A stretch of DNA of 6,037 nt from contig JAABRB010000224.1 of the NCBI GenBank assembly GCA_011391185.1, positions 1 to 6,037 of the forward strand, given 5' to 3'. The translations under genes and the position numbers were made by a program. Each line of letters starts with the position of its first letter. Within the stretch, counting starts at the first letter, position 1. This stretch comes from Betaproteobacteria bacterium. Its GTDB lineage: Bacteria > Pseudomonadota > Gammaproteobacteria > Burkholderiales > SG8-39. Positions 1 to 6,037 of the stretch are shown piece after piece. The notes under the pieces were generated by a model. The model saw only the letters and a list, made by a program, of their open reading frames with translations, was not told the DNA's origin and searched no databases.

Positions 1-2
1 TC

Positions 3-290
3 CTCGAGGCCGAGCCCGCGGGCCTGTTCGACTCGACGGCGCTCGCGATCGCGCGCGGCTCCCAGCTTTCGCCCGCTTACCGCGACGGCCAGCCGATGGC
101 CGCAACCGCCCTGCTGACCCTCTTCTTCGACCCCGAGCAGGCCACCTGCCCGGGTATCCATTCGCCGGAGCGCGACGCGCCGCCGGCCCGCCGCCCGCAG
201 CCGCGGGTGGGCCGGCACGATGAACGGCCCGTCCCCCGCGCCGAGGGATGGCACGCACTGTCCCGCACCGCCATGCAACCGGTACCATGA
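3..290 (+). CDS. TonB C-terminal-domain-like protein, 3' end only
   Basis: Only the last 95 residues are visible; the gene begins before the window. Residues 1-42 of the fragment resemble the end of a TonB C-terminal domain: a 'P-x-G-x-F-D' turn (P5-D10), an alanine-rich helix ending near R18, the 'SPAYRDGQP' segment (23-31), then a hydrophobic strand ending in LFF (40-42). In TonB family proteins this domain links the inner-membrane energy complex to outer-membrane receptors, but many TonB_C proteins have other or unknown roles. Codon use is GC3-rich, as in the neighbours. After about residue 50 the frame continues for some 45 residues rich in Pro and Arg with no recognisable fold, and stops with TGA at 288-290. 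Such a tail is unusual after TonB_C, which normally ends the protein. It could be real, or it could follow a frameshift or lost stop. The next gene starts 47 nt downstream on the same strand. The family call is from pattern recognition, moderately sure. Confidence 0.6.
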   Translation, partial: LEAEPAGLFDSTALAIARGSQLSPAYRDGQPMAATALLTLFFDPEQATCPGIHSPERDAPPARRPQPRVGRHDERPVPRAEGWHALSRTAMQPVP

Positions 291-327
291 GCGCTTCGCC
301 GCCGCGTGGCGGCCCCCTGGATGCACT

Positions 328-331
328 GGAG
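328..331 (+). promoter_or_regulatory. Ribosome binding site of the S46 peptidase gene
   Basis: GGAG lies 6 nt before the ATG at 338. This decides the start: in-frame ATGs further upstream at 248 and 287 have no comparable Shine-Dalgarno sequence, and they would bury the signal peptide behind 30 or 17 extra residues. Confidence 0.65.
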
Positions 332-337
332 TTCCCG

Positions 338-2407
338 ATGAAGCGTGTTTCGATGGCGGCCCTGGCCGCACTGGCGTCGTTTGCGGCCGCGGCCGACGAG
401 GGTATGTGGACCTTCGACAATCCGCCGCGCGCGGCCATCGCCGAAAAGTACGGCGTTACGCTCGATGACGCCTGGCTCAACCGGGTGCGCGAGGCCACCG
501 TGCGCCTCGAGGGCGGCTGCACCGGGTCCTTCATCTCCGCGGACGGGCTGGTCCTGACCAACCACCATTGCGGCGAGGAATGCATCGCGCAGAACTCGAC
601 TCCCGACAATGACCTGATCAGCAATGGCTTCCTCGCCGGCACGCGCGAGCGCGAAGTGCGTTGCCAGGAAGAGGCGATCTCGGTGCTGATCGGCACGGAA
701 GACGTGACGGCCAAGGTTGCGGCGGCGACCGCGGGCCTTGCCGCGGATGCGGTGGTCGAGGCACGGCGGCGCGAGCTGACGCGGCTCGAGCAGGCCTGCG
801 AGGAAGCTTCCGCGAAATCGAAGGGCGGAGCGCTGAAGTGCGAACGCGTGTCGCTCTACCAGGGCGGCCAGTACTGGATCTACAGGTACAAGCGCTACGA
901 AGACGTGCGCCTGGTGTTCGCGCCGGAGCGCGACATCGCGGCCTTCGGCGGCGACCCGGACAACTTCCAGTTCCCGCGCTGGTGCCTGGACATGTCGATC
1001 CTGCGCGTCTACGAGAACGGCAAGCCGGCAAAGACGCCGAATCGCCTGCGCTTCAACTGGGACGGCGCCGATCCCGGCGACGCGGTGTTCGTCTCCGGCC
1101 ATCCCGGCAACACTGACCGGCTGCTGACCGTGGCGCAGCTCGCGACCCAGCGCACCACCTTCATGCCGTTCTGGCTGATGCGCTTTGCCGAACTGCGCGG
1201 CCGCATGATCCAGTATTCGAAGACCGGCGAAGAGCCGCGCCGCACGACCGAGGCGTTCCTGAACCTGATCGAGAACTCGATCAAGGTGCGCCGCAAGCAG
1301 TTCGACGCCCTGCTCGACCCGGCGCTGCTCGAGGCGGCGGCGCGGAAGGAGCAGGCGCTCAGCGCCGCGGTTGCGGCGAATCCCGCGCTCGCTTCCTCGG
1401 CCAGCGCCTGGAAGGAAATCGAGGCCTCACAGAAGGCCTGGAGCGACATGCTCGTGCCGCACACCTTCACCGAGGGCGGCGCGGCATTCAACACCACGTA
1501 CTTCGGCTACGCGCGCGCACTGGTGCGCGCGGCGGCGGAGCGCGGCAAGCCGAACGAATCACGGCTCGCCGAGTACACCGAGGCGCGCCTCCCGGCGGTG
1601 CTGCAGAACCTGCAGGCGACCTCGCCGGTCTACCCCGACTTCGAGATCCAGCGGCTCTCGTTCAGCCTCGAGCGGATGCGCGAATGGCTGGGCCCGGACG
1701 ATCCGCTGGTGCGCAAGGTGTTCGGCAACGAATCGCCCGATGCGCTCGCCGGCCGGCTGATCCGCGACAGTTCGCTCGCCGATCCCGCCGCGCGCGTCGC
1801 GCTCTACGAGGGCGGCCAGGCCGCGATCGATGCGAGCCTGGATCCAATGATCCGCCTTGCCGCGGCAGTCGACCCGACCGCGCGCGAGCTGCGCAAGCGT
1901 TACGAGGAACAGGTCGAGGGACCGGTGCAGCGTGGCCAGGAGGCGATCGCGAAGGCGCGGTTTGCCGTCTACGGCACCAGCATCTATCCGGATGCGACCT
2001 TCACGCTCAGGCTTTCCTACGGCGGCATGATGGGCTGGAACGAGAAGGGCCAGGACGTGCGGCCGTGGACCGAGCTCTCGCGCGCCTTCGAGCGCGCGAC
2101 CGGCGAGCCGCCGTTCAAGATCCCGCCGCGCTGGATGGCGGTGAAGGACCGCCTCGACATGACGACGCCGGCGAACTTCACGACCAACAACGACATCGTC
2201 GGCGGCAATTCCGGCAGCCCGATGCTGAATGCCGAGGGCGAGATCGTGGGCCTGGCATTCGACGGCAACATCCACTCGATCTCGGGCAGCTACTGGTTCG
2301 ACGACCGCCTGAACCGCTCGATCGGCGTGCACCCGGCCTACATCCGGACCGCGCTCGAGAAGGTGTACGGCGCGACGGCGCTGCTCGAGGAGATCAACCG
2401 GCGCTGA
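338..2407 (+). CDS. Family S46 dipeptidyl-peptidase (DPP7-like)
   Basis: A 689-residue serine exopeptidase predicted to remove dipeptides from the N-termini of peptides in the periplasm. The length is close to the usual 700-720 of the family. Residues 1-19 form a signal peptide (MKR, hydrophobic stretch, AAA before D20). The chymotrypsin-like catalytic triad is complete: H77 in TNHHC (74-78), D218 after the GGDPDNFQFPRW segment (204-215), and S625 in GGNSGSP (622-628). The helical domain typical of S46, between the two halves of the protease fold, falls at about 280-560. In characterised members the residue 18 after the catalytic Ser sets P1 preference: Arg in acidic-specific DPP11, Gly in DPP7-type enzymes. 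Here it is G643 in FDGN (641-644), which suggests hydrophobic or broad P1 preference (inference). N209-F210 correspond to the Asn-Trp pair that anchors the substrate amino terminus, so Trp is replaced by Phe. All seven cysteines lie between residues 61 and 216. The start at 338 is supported by the GGAG site and signal peptide; an ATG at 287 overlapping the previous stop (ATGA) is the main alternative. The family is firm, the specificity tentative. Confidence 0.93.
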   Translation: MKRVSMAALAALASFAAAADEGMWTFDNPPRAAIAEKYGVTLDDAWLNRVREATVRLEGGCTGSFISADGLVLTNHHCGEECIAQNSTPDNDLISNGFLAGTREREVRCQEEAISVLIGTEDVTAKVAAATAGLAADAVVEARRRELTRLEQACEEASAKSKGGALKCERVSLYQGGQYWIYRYKRYEDVRLVFAPERDIAAFGGDPDNFQFPRWCLDMSILRVYENGKPAKTPNRLRFNWDGADPGDAVFVSGHPGNTDRLLTVAQLATQRTTFMPFWLMRFAELRGRMIQYSKTGEEPRRTTEAFLNLIENSIKVRRKQFDALLDPALLEAAARKEQALSAAVAANPALASSASAWKEIEASQKAWSDMLVPHTFTEGGAAFNTTYFGYARALVRAAAERGKPNESRLAEYTEARLPAVLQNLQATSPVYPDFEIQRLSFSLERMREWLGPDDPLVRKVFGNESPDALAGRLIRDSSLADPAARVALYEGGQAAIDASLDPMIRLAAAVDPTARELRKRYEEQVEGPVQRGQEAIAKARFAVYGTSIYPDATFTLRLSYGGMMGWNEKGQDVRPWTELSRAFERATGEPPFKIPPRWMAVKDRLDMTTPANFTTNNDIVGGNSGSPMLNAEGEIVGLAFDGNIHSISGSYWFDDRLNRSIGVHPAYIRTALEKVYGATALLEEINRR

Positions 2408-2430
2408 CGCACGGCCTGCTTGTGCGCACA

Positions 2431-2503
2431 CCCGGCGGGGACCCTCGCTCGCGCCGCCGGAACTTACGCGCTCGCTCGGGGACCCGCCGGGCGCGCGCGT
2501 AAG
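2431..2503. repeat. Two interleaved 9-bp inverted repeats between convergent genes
   Basis: Arm A (CCCGGCGGG, 2431-2439) is perfectly complementary to 2483-2491. Arm B (CTTACGCGC, 2463-2471) is perfectly complementary to 2495-2503. The order is A-B-A'-B', so the two stems cross: in RNA they could form a pseudoknot or be mutually exclusive. CCC 2442-2444 and GGG 2478-2480 can extend stem A after a 2-nt internal mismatch. A competing hairpin pairs 2432-2438 with 2454-2460. The element fills most of the 125-bp gap between the stop codons of the peptidase (+) and the sulfatase (-). It may serve as a two-way transcript end or be a REP-like extragenic palindrome. No T-run follows on either strand, so a classical intrinsic terminator is not supported. 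The repeats are seen directly; their function is inferred. Confidence 0.6.
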
Positions 2504-2532
2504 CGGACGGCAGGTGCGCGCCGCTTCCCACG

Positions 2533-4902
2533 TCAGAGCTGGGCGACGGTCACCTTGACGATTTCGCCGGTGAAGGCGTTGTCGCCCTGCTTGTAGTCCG
2601 TCGAAACCGGCGTCTCGCCGTCCTGGCCGACGTCCGCACCCTCGTCGCCCGAGAAGACGAATGGCTGGGTCTTGGGGATGTGGCCTTCGGCAACCGTCTG
2701 GCCATCGACACTCAGGATCGACTTGCCGCCGGTGCCCGGCTTCGCCTCATCCGGAATGAACTCGTACACGACGGTGTGCTTGCCGGGCGTCAGCGCCGAT
2801 TTGGACCCGACGTTGGTGCGCTCGAGCCCGAAGAGATTGTACTCGTGGTGGACCTTGCCGCCCTTCATGTACAGGGTCCAGCCGCCGAAGTACCCGGCCT
2901 GCGAAATGATCACGCCCTGGGTCTTCGCATCCGGGACCACGATCTCGGCAGTCACGGTGTGCGCCACGCTCTTGATATTGATGAAGGCGTTTTCCATCAG
3001 GCCCTGCATTCCGGGATAGAGCGTCAGCGACTTGCGCCCGCCCATCAGGTCCGGCCGCCCGGCGATGGCCGGGTTGAAGCGCTCGGAGCGACGGTCGTCG
3101 ATCGGCAGCACATGGTTGCGCTCGGCCTCCTTCATGAAGAGATCCTGGAGTTCCTTGAGCTTCTCCGGATTCTGCGCGGCGAGATTGTTCGCCTGGCTGT
3201 AGTCCTCATCGACGTTATAGAGCTCCCACACGTCGTCCTCGAGCGGCGGAGCCTGCACCATGACCCAGGGCAGCGAGTGACGCGTGGCCGCCACCCACCC
3301 CTCGTGGTAGATCGCGCGGTTGCCGAACATCTCGAAGTACTGCGTCTTGCGGCGATCGGCGGCCTTCGGGTCGTCGATCGTGTACAGCATCGAGATGCCG
3401 TCCATCGGCCGCTGCTCGACGCCCTTGACCATTTTCGGCTCGGGCAGGTTGGCGGCCTCGAGCACGGTTGGCGCGACGTCGATCACGTGGTGGAATTGGC
3501 TCCTGATCTCGCCGCCGGCCTTGATGCGCTCGGGCCAGTGCAGGACCATGCCGTTGCGCGTGCCGCCGAAGTGGCTCGCCACCTGCTTGGCCCACTGGAA
3601 CGGCGTGTTGGTCGCCCAGGCCCAGCCGATCGCGAAATGCGGATAGGTCGTCGGGTCGCCCCAGCTGTCGATGTGGCTCGTCATCTGCTCGGCGCGGCCG
3701 ATGACTCCATTGAGGGCCATCATCTCGTTATAGGTGCCCTCCGGCCCGCCCTCGGCGCTCGCGCCGTTGTCGCCGAAGATGTAGAAGAAGATGGTGTTGT
3801 CGAGCTCGCCGATGGCCTCGAGCTGTGCCACGAGCCGTCCGACTTCGTGGTCGGTCTGTTCGGCGAATCCGGCGAAAGTCTCCATCTGGCGCCGGAACAG
3901 GCGCTTCTGTACTTCGCTCATGTCGTCCCAGGCAGGGATTTCCGCGGGACGCGGCGTCAATTGTGCATTGGCCGGAATGACGCCCATTTCCTTCTGGCGG
4001 GCAAAGGTCTCCTCGCGGAGCTTGTCCCAGCCGCCGTCAAACTTGCCCTTGTACTTGGCGATCCACTCCTTCGGCACGTGGTGCGGCGCGTGCACCGCGC
4101 CAGTCGCAAAGTACAGGTAGAAAGGCCTGTCCGGCGTCAGCGACTGCTGCGCGCTGACCCAGCCGATTGCCTGGTTGGTCATGTCGGTCGTGAAGTGATA
4201 ATCGGGCGATTTGTCGTGCTCGACCCGGGTGACGCCGTTGTAGATTGCCGGCGCCCACTGGTTGGTCTCGCCACCGATGAAGCCGTAGAAATGATCGAAG
4301 CCCGAACCGGTCGGCCAGCGATCATAGGGACCGGAAGTCGAGACTTCCCAGGGCGGCGTCTCGTGGTACTTGCCGAAGGCCGCCGTGCTGTAGCCATTCT
4401 GGCGCAGGATCTCGGCGAGCGGCGTCACGCTCTGCGGGCGGATGCCGGTGTTGCCCGGGAATGCCGTGGCGAGTTCCATGATGGCGCCGGCGTTGTTGAC
4501 GTGGTGATTGCGACCCGTGAGCAGGGCCACGCGCGTCGGGCTGCAGAGCGCGGTCGTGTGGAACCGGTTGTAGCGCAGTCCCTCGGCAGCCATGCGATCG
4601 AGTGTCGGCGTCCTGATCGGTCCGCCGAAGGATTCGGAGGCGCCGAAGCCGATGTCGTCGATCAGCACGACCACGACATTGGGGGCGCCTTCCGGCGCCT
4701 TCACCTCGAAGCGGGCCGGCGCGGTGGCCTTGCGCGCATCGAGCTCGGTGAAGCTCTGCGGCGCCGGCTCACGGATCGGCAGGACCGTGCGGTCGAGCGT
4801 GCCGTCCGGGGCGGCGGGTTCCGCCTCCTTCTTCGCGCAGGAAACGGCGGCGAGCAGCGCTGCCAATGCCAGACCGACATTAGAAACCGCGGAATATTTC
4901 AC
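2533..4902 (-). CDS. Arylsulfatase-type lipoprotein (sulfatase family, FGE-type Cys)
   Basis: A 789-residue sulfatase predicted to hydrolyse sulfate esters on the outer side of the inner membrane or at the outer membrane. The start is GTG at 4902, preceded by AGGAG with 7-nt spacing. The N-terminus is a lipoprotein signal (hydrophobic 9-20, lipobox-like AVS before C22). There is no Asp after the Cys, so outer-membrane sorting is likely. The sulfatase core spans about 73-570. The signature C120-S-P-T-R124 with TG at 129-130 is the Cys form, which needs conversion to formylglycine by a sulfatase-modifying enzyme not in this window. Residues matching the active site of Pseudomonas arylsulfatase are all present: D82, D83, C120, R124, K178, H180, H271, D378, N379 and K439. 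The segment from about 625 to 789 is the beta-rich C-terminal domain common in this arylsulfatase group (LMENAFINIK at 635-644, FGGWTLYMKGGK at 672-683). The gene converges with the S46 peptidase and lies 124 nt downstream of exoD. The true substrate cannot be read from the sequence. Confidence 0.93.
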   Translation of the reverse strand: MKYSAVSNVGLALAALLAAVSCAKKEAEPAAPDGTLDRTVLPIREPAPQSFTELDARKATAPARFEVKAPEGAPNVVVVLIDDIGFGASESFGGPIRTPTLDRMAAEGLRYNRFHTTALCSPTRVALLTGRNHHVNNAGAIMELATAFPGNTGIRPQSVTPLAEILRQNGYSTAAFGKYHETPPWEVSTSGPYDRWPTGSGFDHFYGFIGGETNQWAPAIYNGVTRVEHDKSPDYHFTTDMTNQAIGWVSAQQSLTPDRPFYLYFATGAVHAPHHVPKEWIAKYKGKFDGGWDKLREETFARQKEMGVIPANAQLTPRPAEIPAWDDMSEVQKRLFRRQMETFAGFAEQTDHEVGRLVAQLEAIGELDNTIFFYIFGDNGASAEGGPEGTYNEMMALNGVIGRAEQMTSHIDSWGDPTTYPHFAIGWAWATNTPFQWAKQVASHFGGTRNGMVLHWPERIKAGGEIRSQFHHVIDVAPTVLEAANLPEPKMVKGVEQRPMDGISMLYTIDDPKAADRRKTQYFEMFGNRAIYHEGWVAATRHSLPWVMVQAPPLEDDVWELYNVDEDYSQANNLAAQNPEKLKELQDLFMKEAERNHVLPIDDRRSERFNPAIAGRPDLMGGRKSLTLYPGMQGLMENAFINIKSVAHTVTAEIVVPDAKTQGVIISQAGYFGGWTLYMKGGKVHHEYNLFGLERTNVGSKSALTPGKHTVVYEFIPDEAKPGTGGKSILSVDGQTVAEGHIPKTQPFVFSGDEGADVGQDGETPVSTDYKQGDNAFTGEIVKVTVAQL

Positions 4903-4909
4903 GTCCAGA

Positions 4910-4915
4910 CTCCTG
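4910..4915 (-). promoter_or_regulatory. Ribosome binding site fixing the sulfatase GTG start
   Basis: On the minus strand this reads CAGGAG, 7 nt before GTG at 4902-4900. It selects this GTG, directly ahead of the lipoprotein signal, over an in-frame ATG at 4986, which would add 28 residues before the signal and has no advantage. Confidence 0.75.
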
Positions 4916-4927
4916 GGTAGTCCCGAA

Positions 4928-4957
4928 TGAATACCGATTCGTATTGGTTGCAGTAAA
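4928..4957 (-). promoter_or_regulatory. Candidate sigma-70-like promoter for the sulfatase
   Basis: On the minus strand TTTACT (4957-4952) and TATTCA (4933-4928) are separated by 18 nt. They match the -35 and -10 consensus at 4 and 3 of 6 positions, in a locally AT-richer patch of otherwise GC-rich DNA. Transcription would start about 20 nt before the GTG. The match is weak, and the sulfatase could instead be read through from the yceI-exoD unit upstream. Confidence 0.3.
4930..4945. repeat. Near-palindrome in the sulfatase leader (possible operator)
   Basis: AATACCGATTCGTATT has perfectly complementary 5-bp ends (AATAC/GTATT) around a 6-bp centre, with 12 of 16 positions symmetric. It lies 28-43 nt upstream of the sulfatase start and overlaps the spacer and -10 region of the candidate promoter, where a repressor would act. 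It could equally be chance or a small mRNA hairpin. Confidence 0.3.
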
Positions 4958-5026
4958 CGACGAGGCCCCCGTCCGATGGGAGCCAAGCCGCGCAGTCTAA
5001 CCCAATGCCCATTTGCGGGGAAACGC

Positions 5027-5686
5027 TCAATTGAACCAGCCCTTCAGCACTTCCAGCGCCGCCTCGTGGCGCATGCCGGCGTAGAGGACGAGCAGCATCA
5101 GGCCGCCGACATAGGCCAGCGACACCAGCGACACGAAATACCCGAGCGTGATGACCGCGCCGTCGCGTTCGGCCATGCCGAAACACAGCAGGATGATCGC
5201 GAGCGCCGGCAGGCTGTTGACGAACGGCACCAGCGGCAGCGGCGCCATCAGCAGCAGCACGTCCAGGATGATGAGCCCGCCGTTGATCACGTTGATCGTC
5301 GCGCTGCCCGACAGGCCGAGCAGGCGCGGCCGCACCAGGTGTTCGAAGCGCAGCGCCCAGCCGCGGACTTTCCCCAGCACCTGGCGCACGGTCGCCGCCG
5401 GCATCCGGTAATCGAGGAGCCGCGCGGGAAGCCAGGGCACGCGGCTCACCATCACGGCAAAGCCGATCAGCAGCATCGGCGCGCCGAACACGGCGCTCAT
5501 GGCCGGCAGCGTCACCGGCAGCAGGAACGGCGCCGCCAGCACGCCGCAGAAAACGAGCAGGCCCTGTTCGCCAAGCAGCGCGAACAATTCGCGCAGGGTC
5601 ACGACGGGATCGCGAACCGCGGCCTGCGCCACCGCCAGCGCCGCGGAGATCCGGACTTCCGGATCATGAAAGCGGATTGAAGTCAC
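5027..5686 (-). CDS. exoD: ExoD-family membrane protein
   Basis: A 219-residue integral membrane protein of the ExoD family, named for a Sinorhizobium protein affecting exopolysaccharide production and alkali tolerance; the biochemical role is not known. Characteristic segments are L31-R-E-L-F-A-L-L-G-E-Q-G42, then the hydrophobic PFLLPVTLPAMSAVFGAP (53-70), R113-F-E-H-L-V-R-P-R121, and P154-F-V-N-S-L-P160 followed by GMAERDG (170-176). Hydrophobic stretches at about 42-60, 63-82, 133-155, 157-172 and 178-203 suggest four or five membrane segments. The length is normal for the family. The start is GTG at 5686-5684, overlapping the TGA of the YceI gene by 4 nt (GTGA). A GAGG lies 8 nt upstream inside the YceI gene, so translational coupling is likely. 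The link to exopolysaccharide here rests on the family name only; no polysaccharide genes are visible. Confidence 0.88.
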   Translation of the reverse strand: MTSIRFHDPEVRISAALAVAQAAVRDPVVTLRELFALLGEQGLLVFCGVLAAPFLLPVTLPAMSAVFGAPMLLIGFAVMVSRVPWLPARLLDYRMPAATVRQVLGKVRGWALRFEHLVRPRLLGLSGSATINVINGGLIILDVLLLMAPLPLVPFVNSLPALAIILLCFGMAERDGAVITLGYFVSLVSLAYVGGLMLLVLYAGMRHEAALEVLKGWFN

Positions 5687-6037
5687 GTCGTGCGCCTCGC
5701 CTCGAGCCGGCAGTCGACCTCGATGTCGTCGCGCACGCGCAGCGCGCCGAGCGCGACCGAGAACGGCACGAGGCCGAGGTCCGCGTGGTGCAGCCGGGCG
5801 CTGGCATGGATCCGCAGGAGGTCGCCCTCGAAGCTCACCGCCAGCGGCACGTCGATGACGCGTTCCTCGCCGCGCAGGCCGACGCGCACGCGCGCCACGT
5901 AATCCGCCGGCCCGCCGGAAATGCCGTCGGCCGTGAGATGCAGCACGGCCTGGCGCGCGGCATCGAGCACCGCGGGGCCCAGCATGTTGCGCATGGTGCC
6001 GGCGCGGTCCTTCTCCGGCACCGGCGCAGCAAATTCC
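5683..6037 (-). CDS. YceI-family protein, C-terminal part (5' end outside window)
   Basis: The frame is open to the window edge, giving 117 residues and the stop TGA at 5685-5683. The segment fits the second half of the YceI lipocalin-like beta barrel: 'EKDRA' and 'MRNMLGPAVLDAAR' near the start of the fragment, 'RVGLRGEERVIDVPLAV' in the middle, and near the end 'HHADLGLVPFSVALGALRVRDDIEV', matching the family's conserved 'D-F-G-x-x-P-F-S ... G-A-L-x-V-x-D' block. YceI proteins bind isoprenoid or other long-chain lipids and are often periplasmic; whether this one is exported cannot be seen because the N-terminus is missing. A GTG at 6021 could be taken as a start, but the reading continues upstream in YceI-like sequence (EFAAPVPEKDRA), so the true start lies outside. 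It overlaps exoD by 4 nt and probably shares its transcript. The fold call is fairly sure; the ligand is unknown. Confidence 0.75.
   Translation of the reverse strand, partial: EFAAPVPEKDRAGTMRNMLGPAVLDAARQAVLHLTADGISGGPADYVARVRVGLRGEERVIDVPLAVSFEGDLLRIHASARLHHADLGLVPFSVALGALRVRDDIEVDCRLEARRTT

Noticed and set aside
248..337. N-terminal extension of the S46 peptidase from the ATG at 248 or 287
   Set aside because: It would place 17-30 non-hydrophobic residues before a good signal peptide and lacks a Shine-Dalgarno site. The ATGA overlap at 287-290 is tempting, but GGAG before 338 is stronger.
77..1102. A 341-codon minus-strand frame opposite the TonB-like and S46 genes
   Set aside because: No recognisable domain; it spans the ends of two well-supported + strand genes and has the composition of an antisense shadow.
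2408..2532. A classical intrinsic terminator between the convergent genes
   Set aside because: Strong stems exist but no T-run follows on either strand, so the stretch is listed only as inverted repeats.
2680..4920. A 746-codon open frame on the + strand lying antisense to the sulfatase
   Set aside because: It is strikingly long, but the translation is His/Arg/Asp/Val-rich with no fold or motif. It is the expected mirror of GC3-biased codons in the sulfatase, whose full active site proves the other strand.
4903..4986. Sulfatase start at the ATG at 4986
   Set aside because: The added 28 residues precede the lipoprotein signal and would cover the promoter-like sequence and the AGGAG site used by the GTG at 4902.
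4991..5026. Terminator directly after exoD
   Set aside because: Only a 3-4 bp CCC/GGG pairing is visible, with no T-run; too weak to call.
4976..5680. A 234-codon + strand frame opposite exoD
   Set aside because: Extremely Gln/His/Arg-rich and featureless, as expected for the complement of a Leu/Val/Ala-rich membrane protein gene.

Overview
The window is gene-dense, GC-rich DNA (roughly two thirds G+C, with strong G/C preference at third codon positions) and looks chromosomal. I see no mobile element, tRNA, rRNA or CRISPR. The gene set is a family S46 dipeptidyl-peptidase with a signal peptide, a TonB-C-like protein, an FGE-type lipoprotein sulfatase, ExoD and YceI. This fits a Gram-negative proteobacterium, most likely a gammaproteobacterium of the Xanthomonadales/Steroidobacterales kind. 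That placement is inferred from gene content and composition only; no marker gene is present.

Layout. On the + strand, positions 3-290 hold the 3' end of a gene whose product resembles a TonB C-terminal domain with an unusually long tail. It is followed by a complete S46 serine peptidase (338-2407). The peptidase converges on a minus-strand sulfatase (2533-4902). The 125-bp gap between their stop codons is filled by two interleaved 9-bp perfect inverted repeats (2431-2503). Upstream of the sulfatase, a 124-bp gap carries a clear ribosome binding site, a weak sigma-70-like promoter candidate and a near-palindrome. Beyond it, also on the minus strand, are an ExoD-family membrane protein (5027-5686) and the 3' part of a YceI-family gene (5683-6037, cut by the window edge). 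These last two overlap by 4 nt (GTGA) and are probably translationally coupled.

How they may work together. The peptidase (predicted periplasmic, cleaving dipeptides from peptide N-termini) and the sulfatase (predicted outer-membrane lipoprotein, releasing sulfate from organic sulfate esters) both look like nutrient-scavenging enzymes of the cell envelope. They lie on opposite strands and need not be co-regulated. YceI and ExoD form a separate small envelope-related unit. I found no convincing undescribed system. The most unusual structures are the interleaved inverted repeats between the convergent genes and the long tail on the TonB-like protein.
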